From NCBI RefSeq assembly GCF_016863175.1, contig NZ_BOOJ01000012.1, positions 1 through 64,000 on the forward strand: 64,000 bases of DNA, in the 5' to 3' direction. The position numbers were made by a program, and so were the translations under genes. The stretch is from Paraplanobispora siamensis (GTDB lineage Bacteria > Actinomycetota > Actinomycetes > Streptosporangiales > Streptosporangiaceae). The notes under the pieces were generated by a model that did no database searches, was not told the DNA's origin, and saw nothing but the letters and a program-made list of their open reading frames with translations. Shown piece after piece: positions 8,665 to 17,797 of the stretch; position 1 is the first letter of the stretch, and every line of letters starts with the position of its first letter.

Positions 8665-8808
8665 CGAGCTCCAATGAGATGTGTCAGGACAGGGTATCCA
8701 TCCCGTTTTGCCTGTTCAACTACGTGACCATGTCGTAAGGTTCCCGTCCGCCGGTGGGGGGAGCGCCGGGGCACCGGGTTGTCGGTGGCGGGACGTAACG
8801 TCGGGGGC

Positions 8809-9510
8809 GTGAACCGTACCGACCGGCTTTACGCCCTCGTCGAGGAGCTGCGCGCGATCTCGCCCAGGGCCCGCTCCGCACGCGAGCTCGCGGAGCGGTT
8901 CGAGGTGAGCGCCCGCACGGTCGAGCGCGACATCTCCGCGCTTCAGCAGTCCGGCGTGCCCATCTACGCCGAGACCGGCAGACGCGGCGGCTACGTCCTG
9001 GACAAGAGCAGGTCCCTGCCGCCGCTGAACTTCACCCCCGAGGAGGCCGTCGCGATCGCCGTGGCGCTGGACCGCGCGGGCGACAGCCCCTTCTCCACCC
9101 AGGCCCGCAGCGCCCTGCGCAAGCTGATGGCCGCCATGCCCGACCTCGACGGCGACCGGGCCAGGGAGCTGGCCGGCCGGGTGCGCCTGCTCGTCGAGCC
9201 GGAGCCCTACCCCCGGGTCTCGCGGGTGATAGAGCAGGCGCTGCTGCACCGCCGCGTCCTGCGGATCTCCTACACCGACTCCAAGGGCCAGGCCACCGAG
9301 CGCGAGGTGGAGCCCGGCGTCTTCGTCGGCGGCCGCGGCGGCCACTGGTATCTCGTGGGGTGGTGCCGCTCCCGGCGCGACGTCCGGGTCTTCCGGCTCG
9401 ACCGGATCTCCAGGGCCGAGGAGACCGACGAGCCCTCCCCCGAGCGCCCGCCGGAGAGTTTCTCCCCCGAGGTGCCGGGCCTGGTGTTCGGAAATCCGAA
9501 ACTCGAATGA
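8809..9510 (+). CDS. HTH/WYL-domain transcription regulator
   Basis: A 233-residue regulator. An N-terminal helix-turn-helix (SARELAERFEVSARTVERDI, about residues 23-42) is followed by the basic wing RRGGYVL and a WYL domain from about residue 135 with GHWYLVGWCRSRRDVRVFRLDRI. WYL domains sense small ligands, often nucleic-acid-related. The start is GTG 8809, with GGGGG four bases upstream; a TTG at 8779 in the same frame has no such signal. The gene is divergent from the DUF1190-like gene and reads toward the VOC gene 76 bp downstream. Its target is unknown. Confidence 0.88.
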   Translation: MNRTDRLYALVEELRAISPRARSARELAERFEVSARTVERDISALQQSGVPIYAETGRRGGYVLDKSRSLPPLNFTPEEAVAIAVALDRAGDSPFSTQARSALRKLMAAMPDLDGDRARELAGRVRLLVEPEPYPRVSRVIEQALLHRRVLRISYTDSKGQATEREVEPGVFVGGRGGHWYLVGWCRSRRDVRVFRLDRISRAEETDEPSPERPPESFSPEVPGLVFGNPKLE

Positions 9511-9586
9511 AAACACCGACATAGGGGTGTCGCGGAGACGGTTCATCGTAGAGGTGTTCGAGGAAAGCAATCCGAAGGGACACCTG

Positions 9587-9973
9587 ATGATCAACACCGT
9601 CGCCTGGTTCGAGATCGCCACCGACGACCCGAAGGGCGCGGAGGAGTTCTACGGCGGCCTGTTCGGCTGGACGTTCTCCACCGACGAGGACGCGGCCAAG
9701 GGCGGGATGGACTACCGGCTGATCAGCTATGCGGACGCCGAGGGTCCCAAGGGCGGCGTGTACGGCAACGGCGGGCGGTTCCCCAACCACGGGGTCTTCT
9801 CCGTGGTCGTCGCCGACACCGCGGCCACCTGCGAGCACGCGGAGAAGCTGGGCGGCGAGGTGGTGTTCAAGATGCTCGGCAACGCCAACGGCCCCGACTT
9901 CGCCTACATCCGCGACGTCTCCGGCAACCTGTTCGGCGTCTTCACCCCGCCGAACCTCCCCGCGGGGGCGTGA
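9587..9973 (+). CDS. VOC (glyoxalase/dioxygenase superfamily) protein
   Basis: A 128-residue single-gene VOC protein with two beta-alpha-beta-beta-beta modules: MINTVAWFEIATDDPKGAEE..LFGWTF at the start and GVFSVVVADTAATCEHAEKLGGEV in the second half, ending YIRDVSGNLFGVF. This is the pattern of CFP-30B/glyoxalase-like proteins in actinomycetes. The substrate cannot be read, and metal ligands are not clearly conserved. ATG 9587 has AAGGGA 6 bp upstream. It may be co-transcribed with the WYL regulator, and a hairpin follows it. Confidence 0.85.
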   Translation: MINTVAWFEIATDDPKGAEEFYGGLFGWTFSTDEDAAKGGMDYRLISYADAEGPKGGVYGNGGRFPNHGVFSVVVADTAATCEHAEKLGGEVVFKMLGNANGPDFAYIRDVSGNLFGVFTPPNLPAGA

Positions 9974-10005
9974 CGGCGGGCCCTTTTCCGGCGGTACGGC
10001 GTGAC

Positions 10006-10040
10006 GGCACGGCGCCGCGGGACGCTTCCCGCGCCGTGCC
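10006..10040. terminator. Bidirectional hairpin between convergent genes
   Basis: GGCACGG..GCGGGA pairs with TCCCGC..CCGTGCC around a CGCT loop, with a 3-nt bulge. It lies about 33 bp from each of the two convergent stop codons (VOC and MarR genes). Confidence 0.6.
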
Positions 10041-10078
10041 GCCGGCCCGTGTCCGGTCCCGGCGAGCCCGCCTGCCGG

Positions 10079-10603
10079 TCAGTTCCGGCGTGAGGGGCCG
10101 GCGTGGTCCCCGAGGGCGAGCAGCGCCACCCGCAGCAGGTCGGCCAGGTCCCGTACGGCGGCCTCCGGGACGGCGGAGAACAGGTCCTCGTGCGCCCGGG
10201 TGGTCGCCACGGCCAGTTCCTCCGCGCGCCGTACGCCCAGCGGGGTCAGCCTGACCCACGAGCTGCGCCCGTCGTCCGGGTCGGGCTCGCGCTCGACGAG
10301 CCCGGCGCCGGTGAGGCGCTGCAGGATGTTGCTCGTCCCGCCGGTGGTGAGCGAGGTGCGCGAGGCCAGCAGGCTCGGCTTGAGACGGTAGGGGGCCCCG
10401 GCCCTGCGCAGGGTCGCCAGGACGTCGAAGTCGGCGTAGGTCAGGCCGTACTCCCCGAGCACCGCCTGGGTGACCTCCTCCACCCGCCCCTTCAGCCGCC
10501 CCAGGCGCTTGACGATCTCCAGCTCCGTGGTGGCGGTCTCGGGCAGCTCCGCCCGCCACGCCGCGATCATCTCGTCGACGTGGTCCATCTCTTCCCGTGC
10601 CAT
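10079..10603 (-). CDS. MarR-family repressor
   Basis: A 174-residue MarR regulator. The winged helix runs from about residue 55 to 125 with LTYADFDVLATLRRAG, TSLTTGGTSNILQRLTGAGL (recognition helix) and EREPDPDDGRSSWVRLTP (wing), then a dimerisation helix. It is divergent from an amidohydrolase gene across a 74-bp spacer holding a perfect palindrome, so it probably represses that gene and itself. The start is ATG 10603; the in-frame ATG 10588, preceded by GGGAAGAG, is an equally good choice. Confidence 0.9.
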   Translation of the reverse strand: MAREEMDHVDEMIAAWRAELPETATTELEIVKRLGRLKGRVEEVTQAVLGEYGLTYADFDVLATLRRAGAPYRLKPSLLASRTSLTTGGTSNILQRLTGAGLVEREPDPDDGRSSWVRLTPLGVRRAEELAVATTRAHEDLFSAVPEAAVRDLADLLRVALLALGDHAGPSRRN

Positions 10604-10636
10604 GGGGTTGAGGGTATCTCTCTTGGCTGATAGCTT

Positions 10637-10654
10637 TCGAAAAAGCTTTTTCGA
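10637..10654. promoter_or_regulatory. Probable MarR operator, perfect 18-bp palindrome
   Basis: TCGAAAAAGCTTTTTCGA reads the same on both strands. It sits midway between the divergent marR-type gene and the amidohydrolase gene, 23 bp from the latter's start codon. MarR proteins bind palindromes of about this length in such spacers. Its AT-richness stands out from the surroundings. Confidence 0.8.
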
Positions 10655-10677
10655 TTGCTGTTGGGAAAGGAATCCCC

Positions 10678-11997
10678 ATGCGCACTCTCATCACCGGCGG
10701 GACCGTGATCGACACCGAGCCCGCGGTCCGCGTCCTGCCCGGGGCCGACGTGCTCGTCGAGGACGGGCTCATCGCCGCGGTCGGGCCGGACGCGGCGGGG
10801 CGGGGGAAGGCCGGGGAGCCAGGGAGGGCCGGGGCTGCGGGGTCCGGGGCCGCGGACGTCGAGGTCGTCGACGCCACGGGCATGATCGTGCTGCCCGGTT
10901 TCGTCGACACCCACCGCCACCTGTGGCAGAGCGTCCTGCGCTCGCTCGCGGCCGACATGACGCTGGGCGACTATCTCGGCGTCGTCCTCGGCCGTCTGGG
11001 CCCCGCCTACCGTCCCGAGGACGTGTACGCGGCGAACCTGTGGGGCGCCCTGGAGGCGCTCGACGCCGGGATCACCGCGGTGCACGACTGGTCCCACATC
11101 CAGCTCACGCCCGAGCACACCGACGCCGCGATCGAGGCCCTGCGCGAGTCGGGGATCAGGGCGGTCTTCGCCTACGCCCACCCCGGTGACGGCGCCGCGC
11201 GGCGGGAGGACGAAGTACGGCGGGCCGCCGCGCTGCTCGGCGGCCCGGGCCTGGTGACCGCCGGGCTGGCCGCGTCGGGCCCGGTCTACGGCTCGGCCGA
11301 GGGGGCCGAGGCCGACTGGCGGCTCGCCCGCGAACTGGGCCTGCAGATCAGCCTGCACGCCACGGGGACCGGCGCGGTCGAGCGGCTGCACGCGGCCGGG
11401 CTGCTCGGGCCGGACGTCATGGTCGTGCACGGCAACGGGTTCACCGACGAGGCCGTGAAGCTGCTGGCCGGCAGCGGCGGGGTCGCGTCCGTGACCCCGG
11501 CGGTGGAGATGCGGATGGGGTTCGGCGACCCGGAGACCGGCAGGTTCCGGGCCGCGGGCATCCCCACCGGTCTGGGGATCGACACGGTGACGAACACTCC
11601 GGGCGACATGTTCGCCGCGATGCGCGCCGCCCTGGCGGCGGACGGGCTGCGGGGCGGCACGCTGACCGCCGCCGACCTGCTGGGCATCGCCACGATCGAG
11701 GGCGCGGCCGTCCTCGGCATGCAGGACCGGATCGGATCGCTGCGCCCCGGCAAGCAGGCCGACCTCGTGCTGCTGCGGACCGACCGGCCCGGCCTGGCCC
11801 CGGTCCACGACCCGATCGCCACGGTGGTCGCCTCCGCCGGCCCGGCCGACGTGGACACCGTGCTCGTCGCCGGACGGATCGTGAAACGAGGAGGCCGCCT
11901 GGTCCACACCGACCCGTCCGGGGCGCTCACCCTCGCCTCCGGCTCGGCGGCCCACGTCGTGGCGGCGGCTGAGGGCCGGACGGCGGCCGCACGCTGA
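10678..11997 (+). CDS. Amidohydrolase of the TRZ/ATZ (cytosine deaminase-like) family
   Basis: A 439-residue metal-dependent hydrolase or deaminase. After an N-terminal beta-sandwich start (LITGGTVIDTEPAVRVLPGAD) the metal site shows His-x-His in GFVDTHRHLWQS near residue 80. Later ligands are LHATG near 225, VHGNGF near 250 and the Asp of GLGIDTVTNTPGD near 300. The end LRPGKQADLVLLRTD is typical of the superfamily. A Gly/Ala-rich insert at about residues 42-62 is unusual. The substrate could be an aminated purine, pyrimidine or triazine-like compound, but specificity cannot be read. AAAGGA lies 7 bp before the ATG. It is probably controlled by the divergent MarR protein. Confidence 0.85.
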   Translation: MRTLITGGTVIDTEPAVRVLPGADVLVEDGLIAAVGPDAAGRGKAGEPGRAGAAGSGAADVEVVDATGMIVLPGFVDTHRHLWQSVLRSLAADMTLGDYLGVVLGRLGPAYRPEDVYAANLWGALEALDAGITAVHDWSHIQLTPEHTDAAIEALRESGIRAVFAYAHPGDGAARREDEVRRAAALLGGPGLVTAGLAASGPVYGSAEGAEADWRLARELGLQISLHATGTGAVERLHAAGLLGPDVMVVHGNGFTDEAVKLLAGSGGVASVTPAVEMRMGFGDPETGRFRAAGIPTGLGIDTVTNTPGDMFAAMRAALAADGLRGGTLTAADLLGIATIEGAAVLGMQDRIGSLRPGKQADLVLLRTDRPGLAPVHDPIATVVASAGPADVDTVLVAGRIVKRGGRLVHTDPSGALTLASGSAAHVVAAAEGRTAAAR

Positions 11998-12071
11998 GCG
12001 GGTACGGGCCCGCGGCGGGGCCGGGCGAAGGGCGAGCACGGCGCCGCCCGAAGGAGCGACCTCGCGGGGAG

Positions 12072-13322
12072 TCAGCGGCCGGAGGGGAGGGCCAGCGGGG
12101 CGGCGGCGGACAGGTCGGGGAGGTGCTGCGGGGGCGGGGGAGCCGGCGGGAGCCGTACGGTGACCACCAGGCCGCCGTCGGGGCGGGGGCGGGCCTCGAC
12201 GGAGCCGCGGTGGGCCTGGGCGACGGCGCGGACGATGGACAGGCCCAGGCCCGCGCCGCCGGCCGAGCCGGTGCGGTCGCGGTCGAGGCGGCGGAACGGC
12301 TCGAACAGGTCGTCCACCCGGCCGGCGGGGACGGGGCGGCCGGTGTTCTCCACGGTGACGACGTTCCCCCACCGGTCCTGCCCGGTGCGCAGGATGACCA
12401 GGCCGCGCTCGTCGTTGTACTTGACCGCGTTGTCGAGCAGGTTGCCGATCATCCGCTCCAGCAGCACCGGGTCGCCCGCCGCCGGGGCCGCGCGCAGCTC
12501 GGCGGTCGCCTCGGGGACCGAGGTCAGCGCGCTGCCGGCGAGCTCGGCCAGGTCCACCGGGCGGCGGGTGGTCAGCTCGCGCTCGCTCTGCGCCAGCAGC
12601 AGCAGGCCCTCGATCAGCCGTTCCTGGCGGCCGTTGGACTCCAGCAGCTCGGCCCCGACCTTCCTGACCTGCCGCGGCAGCTGGGGATCGGTCATGGACA
12701 CCTGCAGCAGCGCCCGGTCGATCGCCAGCGGGGTGCGCAGCTCGTGCGAGGCGTTGGCCACGAACCGGCGCTGGCTGTCGAAGGCCCGGTTCAGGCGCTC
12801 CAGCATGGAGTCGAAGGTGTCGGCCAGCTCCCGCAGCTCGTCGTGCGGGCCGTCCAGGGCGATGCGCTCGTGCAGCGTGCTCTCCGACAGGCGCCGGGCC
12901 GTCTCGGTCATCTTGTGCAGCGGGGCCAGCACGCGGCGGGCCACGATCCACCCGATGGCCAGCCCGGCGCCCCCGACGACCGCGATGGCCAGCAGCGACC
13001 ACTGGAGCATCGAGGTCATCACGTTCGTGCGGTAGACGTCCCTGAGCTCCCCGACGATCCGCATGGTGCCGGGCGGGGGAACCTGCTGGAGGGCCTCCTC
13101 GGCGGGGATCCGGACGGCGAAGGCCGTCGGCTTGCTCGCCATGACGGGCTGCTCGATCGTGCGCTGGACGAACAGATAGTTGACCAGTACGAGCACGACG
13201 CCGACCGCGAAGAACAGGCTGCCGTAGACCAGGGTCAGGCGCAGCCGTACCGAGATCCGCCGCCCGCCCGGCCCCGCCGCCTGCCGCGCGCCGGGCACGC
13301 CGGCGGGGTCCGGCCGGGTCAC
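12072..13322 (-). CDS. Sensor histidine kinase
   Basis: A 416-residue membrane kinase. Transmembrane segments at about residues 32-52 and 106-128 enclose a short extracytoplasmic loop. A HAMP domain follows, then the H-box with His193 in NASHELRTPLAIDRALL, the N-box NLLDNAVKYN, and the G-boxes ending GAGLGLSIVRAVAQAHRG. GTG 13322 overlaps the stop of the response-regulator gene (GTGA), so the two are translationally coupled. It follows the ABC efflux genes on the same strand and most likely senses a drug or envelope stress handled by that exporter. An open frame continues far upstream but belongs to other genes. Confidence 0.93.
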   Translation of the reverse strand: MTRPDPAGVPGARQAAGPGGRRISVRLRLTLVYGSLFFAVGVVLVLVNYLFVQRTIEQPVMASKPTAFAVRIPAEEALQQVPPPGTMRIVGELRDVYRTNVMTSMLQWSLLAIAVVGGAGLAIGWIVARRVLAPLHKMTETARRLSESTLHERIALDGPHDELRELADTFDSMLERLNRAFDSQRRFVANASHELRTPLAIDRALLQVSMTDPQLPRQVRKVGAELLESNGRQERLIEGLLLLAQSERELTTRRPVDLAELAGSALTSVPEATAELRAAPAAGDPVLLERMIGNLLDNAVKYNDERGLVILRTGQDRWGNVVTVENTGRPVPAGRVDDLFEPFRRLDRDRTGSAGGAGLGLSIVRAVAQAHRGSVEARPRPDGGLVVTVRLPPAPPPPQHLPDLSAAAPLALPSGR

Positions 13323-13981
13323 AGTCGGTACCCCGCGCCGGTCACGGTCTCCACGACCGGCGGGGAGCCCAGCTTCTTTCGCAGGGTCATCACCGTGACC
13401 CGCACCGAGTTGGTGAAGTAGCTGATGTTCTCGTCCCATGCCTTCTCCAGCAGCTCCTCGGCGCTGACCACCGCGCCCTCGGCCCGCATCAGGATCTCCA
13501 GGACGGCGAACTCCTTGGGACTCAGCCCGACGTAGCGGCCGTCGCGGAAGACCTCCCGGCGGTTCGGGTCCAGGGTGATGCCGGCCCGGCTGAGCACCGG
13601 CGGGACCGCCTGGGAGGTACGGCGGGCCAGCGCCCGCACCCGGGCCACCAGCTCGGGGAAGTCGAACGGCTTGCACAGATAGTCGTCCGCCCCGATCGAC
13701 AGTCCCTCGACCTTCGCCTTCAGGTCCGCGGCGGCGGTCAGCATGATGATCCTGGCCGGGATCCGGTCCGAGACCAGGCGGCGGCAGACCTCGTCGCCGT
13801 GGACCACCGGCAGGTCCCGGTCCAGCACGATCACGTCGTAGTCGTTGACGGCCGCCCGCTCCAGCGCCGCGTCGCCGTCGTAGACGACGTCCACGGCCAT
13901 GGTCTCCCTGCGCAGGCCGGTCGCCACGATGTCGGCGAGCACCCGCTCGTCCTCGGCAATGAGCACTCGCATGGAGGTCAT
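13319..13981 (-). CDS. OmpR-family response regulator
   Basis: A 220-residue response regulator. The receiver domain has the acidic pair near the start (AEDE), phosphoacceptor Asp54 in VIVLDRDLP and the Lys of YLCKPFDF. The winged-helix output domain covers about residues 125-220 with SPKEFAVLEILM and SVRVTVMTLRKKLG. The start is ATG 13981; ATG 13972 (MRVLIAEDE) is also possible. Directly upstream are GTTAA-type direct repeats, repeated before the first gene of the ABC operon, suggesting that it controls itself and the exporter. Confidence 0.93.
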   Translation of the reverse strand: MTSMRVLIAEDERVLADIVATGLRRETMAVDVVYDGDAALERAAVNDYDVIVLDRDLPVVHGDEVCRRLVSDRIPARIIMLTAAADLKAKVEGLSIGADDYLCKPFDFPELVARVRALARRTSQAVPPVLSRAGITLDPNRREVFRDGRYVGLSPKEFAVLEILMRAEGAVVSAEELLEKAWDENISYFTNSVRVTVMTLRKKLGSPPVVETVTGAGYRL

Positions 13982-13994
13982 CCTGATCTCGCCG

Positions 13995-14013
13995 GGTTAA
14001 ACATCGGGTAAGG
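13995..14013 (-). promoter_or_regulatory. Candidate response-regulator box before its own gene
   Basis: GGTTAAACATCGGGTAAGG (plus-strand reading) in the 39-bp gap between the permease gene and the response-regulator gene. It is two GTTAA-like half-sites in direct repeat with 11-bp spacing, the geometry used by OmpR-family regulators. It closely matches the site at 17676-17694. Confidence 0.55.
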
Positions 14014-14020
14014 ACGCGGA

Positions 14021-15309
14021 TCAGGTGGTGTTCAGCGCCAGGGTGGGGGACATCCGCGCCGCGCGCGCCGCCGGGTAGATCCCGGCCACGGTGCCGACCA
14101 GCAGCGTCGCCGCCAGCCCCCCGGCCAGCGCCCAGGCCGGGACCACCGCGGGCAGGTCCCGCACGGCCGCGTAGCCCACGGTGATCGCCGCCCCGAGCGC
14201 CGCGCCCGCCGTACCGCCCAGCCCGGACATCAGCAGGGACTCGGTCAGGAACTGCCCGCGGATCTGCCCCCGGGTCGCACCGAGGGAACGGCGCAGGCCG
14301 ATCTCGCGGCGGCGCTCCAGCACGGATATGACCATGGTGTTGGCCACCCCGACCCCGCCGACCAGCAGGGCCACCGCGCCGACGCCGAGCAGCAGCGTCG
14401 TGAACGCCCCGTCGGCCGCGGCCTTGGCCTCCAGCGCGTCGGAGGGCCTGCTGACCTCGACCTCCTCGGGATTCTCCGGGCTGACGGTCCTGGGCAGCAC
14501 ATCGCGCACAGCGCCGACCGACTCGTCGTCGGACCGGGTGTAGAGCGTGGTCGGATGCCCGTCGAAGCCCAGGTGCTCCGCCGCGGCCTCGAAGCCGACG
14601 AGCACCGAGGGGTCGATCTCCGGGGCGAGGGCGGACGGCTCCAGGACCCCGACGACCGTCCACCATTTCCCGGCGATCAGGATCTGGTCGCCCTCCCGCA
14701 CGCCCAGCCGCCGCGCCGCGGTCGCGCCGAGCACCGCCGCGCGCTGGGCCGCCGTGGCCTTGTTGAGCCACACGCCCCGCGCGACCCGCGTCCGGAGCGT
14801 GGCCGGCAGGTCGAGCGAGGCCGCCTGGACGCCCAGCCCGCTGGTCTGCACCCGGGGGATCTTGTCGGTCCGCCACACGCTCTCGCCGGTGGCGCCGGTC
14901 GCCCCGACCGCGGTGACCGGGCCGATCCTGGAGGTCATGGCGATCGACTCGTACGGCAGCTGCGCCTCCTCGCCGAACATGGTGTCGCCGGGTGTGACGG
15001 TGAGCAGGTTGGTGCCCAGCCGGTCGAGCTCGCCCAGCAGCCGCGCCTTGCTGGAGGAGGAGATCCCGACGACCGCGACCATGGTGGCGATGCCGATCGC
15101 GATGCCCAGCGCGGACAGGATCACCCGTCCCGGCCGGGTCCGCAGGCCCGAGGCCCCGGCCCGCAGCAGGTCCGCCCAGCCCAGCCGCCCGGGGACCAGG
15201 TCCCGCCCGGCCCGACCGCGCCGGGGCCGGTCGCGGTCCGGTGCGGCCCGCCGGGGCTCCTGAGGGTCTCGTACGGTGCCCGGCCCGGTGCGGTCCGGTC
15301 GTAGCAGGC

Positions 15310-15313
<4 letters not shown>
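14021..15313 (-). CDS. MacB-type ABC transporter permease (FtsX family)
   Basis: A 430-residue permease with the MacB/FtsX plan: a first transmembrane segment at about residues 62-82 ([20 protein letters not shown]), a large extracytoplasmic domain of about 220 residues, then three C-terminal segments (about 308-330, 355-378 and 388-412). [19 protein letters not shown] marks the cytoplasmic coupling region. It overlaps the ATPase gene by 4 bp (ATGA). Together with the ATPase, the adaptor and the lipoprotein it forms an exporter that likely moves drugs, peptides or envelope components outward. Confidence 0.9.
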
Positions 15314-16082
<769 letters not shown>

Positions 16083-16086
<4 letters not shown>

Positions 16087-17132
16087 AGCTGCGGGACCTC
16101 GACCTTCATGCCCTCGGCCAGCCCGTCGCCGGACACCTCGACCCGGCCGGCCGCGAACAGGCCCGTCTCCACCGCGACGACCCGGCCGTCGGCCAGGCGC
16201 ACGCCGTACCCGCCCTCGCTCAGCGCGAGCAGGGCCTCGACCGGGACGGACAGCACGTTCTCGTGCTCGTCGGTGCGGAGGTTGACCGTGACCGGGGCCT
16301 GATCGAGGCGGCCGAGCTTCTTGGCGCCGTCCAGGGTGATCTCCAGATCGATCGTGGACTCGCCGGTGGGCCTGCCGTTCTCCTCGACCGGCTCGGCGAC
16401 CGCGCCGACCTCGCTGATGCGGCCCTTGACGGAACCGCCGCCGGGCAGGTCCACCGTCACACGGGCGCCGACCTTGGCGAACTGCTGGCCATCGGCGGCG
16501 AGGTCGACGTGGACGGTCCGGCGGGTGCTCGTGACGGCCACCACGGACTGCCCGGCGGCCGTCCCCGTCTCGGCGGTGATCTCGGCGATCCTGACCGGAC
16601 CGGCGGCGACGGCGATCTGGGCCGCGTCGACCGTCCCGGTCTCCTCCAGGCCCGCGTCGTCCTGCCACTCCCGTACGGCCTGCTCGGTCAGCCAGGAGAA
16701 GTCCTCGTCCACCGTGCCCGGGTCGTAGCCGAGGGCCTTGAGGTTGCGCTCCAGCTGGCGCACGTCCTTGCCGTCGGTGGAGGTCGACAGCGTGCGGTAG
16801 ACCGGGATGTCGCCGTACATCAGGACCACCGGCCGGCCGTCCACCCGGTAGAGCCAGCCGCCCCGCCGTACGACGCCGCCCTCCTCCCGCGTCCGGGTGA
16901 CCGTGCCCCTGGCGTGGTTGGGCAGCGCGCGGCGGTCGGAGTATCCGAGCGTGCCGTCCACGGCCTCGGTGTCGACCAGGTCCGAGCGGGTGATCTCGGC
17001 GGTCGCCGTGGAGGCGGTGGCGGAGGCCGCCGCGGTGCCCCCGTCCTGGCCGGTCAGGGTGAGCGCCGCCGCCCCGCCGCCGGTGAGCAGGACGGCCGCG
17101 GCGGCGCCGGTGATCACCCTGCCGCGCCTCAC
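16083..17132 (-). CDS. HlyD-type adaptor with a peptidoglycan-binding domain
   Basis: A 349-residue periplasmic-type adaptor. An N-terminal membrane anchor ([20 protein letters not shown]) is followed by a barrel/hairpin region and a peptidoglycan-binding type 1 domain at about residues 120-170 ([35 protein letters not shown]). Lipoyl-like and beta-barrel domains follow. In actinomycetes such adaptors tie an ABC exporter to the cell wall. The start is GTG 17132, which overlaps the lipoprotein stop by 4 bp; a GTG at 17171 would overlap by 43 bp and is less likely. Confidence 0.88.
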
Positions 17133-17635
17133 GGCCGCCCGCCCGTCATGCCGGGCAGGTGCTTCTCGCACGCCGCCTGCGCCTTCTTGAACTGCGGGGA
17201 GTCGGGGTTCAGCCCGGGGCCGCCGATCCTGATGCCGCCGCCGGAGAAGTCGGGGTCGGGCATGTCGATGCCGTTCTCCCGCATGCAGCGGACGAACGCC
17301 AGCATCGCCTTCTGCGCCTCGGGGTCGTCCTTGATGTTTTTCCCGGCCTTTGTCGGCGCGTACTTCTGACAGGCCTTGTGTGCTTTCTCGAGCGTATTCC
17401 TGTCACCCTTCGCCTGTATCCTCACCGGGCCGCCGCCCGGTTCGGGATCGGGCATGTCGACGCCGTGTTCACGCATGCACTGGGCGAACTTCACGCCGTC
17501 CGCCTGCGACGACGCGGAAGGGCTCGCCGAGGCGGCCGGGCCGCCCGCCGAGGCCACCCCGGTCTTCGGAGCCTGCCCGCAGGCGGCCAGCGCGGCGAGC
17601 GAGACGAGTGCGACCGCCGTTCTTGCTCTTCTCAT
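17129..17635 (-). CDS. Lipoprotein with two CMRE-G-DMPDP repeats
   Basis: A 168-residue lipoprotein with signal peptide and lipobox LAALAAC (Cys19). The body has two copies of a motif, [15 protein letters not shown] near residue 50 and [15 protein letters not shown] near 114. Each is followed by a Gly-rich stretch and a helix with a second Cys (HKACQKY, QAACEKH), giving two Cys pairs likely to be disulfide-bonded outside the cell. This duplicated domain is common next to actinomycete ABC efflux operons, but its job is unknown. It is the first gene of the operon; GGAGG lies 8 bp before the ATG. Confidence 0.88.
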   Translation of the reverse strand: MRRARTAVALVSLAALAACGQAPKTGVASAGGPAASASPSASSQADGVKFAQCMREHGVDMPDPEPGGGPVRIQAKGDRNTLEKAHKACQKYAPTKAGKNIKDDPEAQKAMLAFVRCMRENGIDMPDPDFSGGGIRIGGPGLNPDSPQFKKAQAACEKHLPGMTGGRP

Positions 17636-17675
17636 TTCCGTTTCCTCCCTGTCGCAACAGATGAAACGGGAAGGC

Positions 17676-17694
17676 GGTTAAACACCCGTTAAGC
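17676..17694 (-). promoter_or_regulatory. Candidate response-regulator box before the ABC efflux operon
   Basis: GGTTAAACACCCGTTAAGC (plus-strand reading), 41 bp upstream of the lipoprotein start. Two GTTAA half-sites are 11 bp apart in direct repeat, and a third TTTAAACGG element in inverted sense lies at 17702-17710. It matches the box at 13995-14013 in sequence, half-site spacing and orientation to its gene. Confidence 0.6.
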
Positions 17695-17797
17695 GGATTT
17701 CTTTAAACGGTGCTTATTCCGGTCCCGGGCGGGGGAGGCGACGGCGCCCGGAGATGTGTAATGTTCTGGCAAAACGCCGTAGCACGAGGGGGCGGCG

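Noticed and set aside
12072-14876. A 934-codon open frame running from the histidine kinase through the response-regulator region into the permease gene
   Set aside because: Only the first 416 codons (12072-13322) carry kinase domains. The rest is an out-of-frame reading of the response-regulator and permease genes, kept open by high GC.
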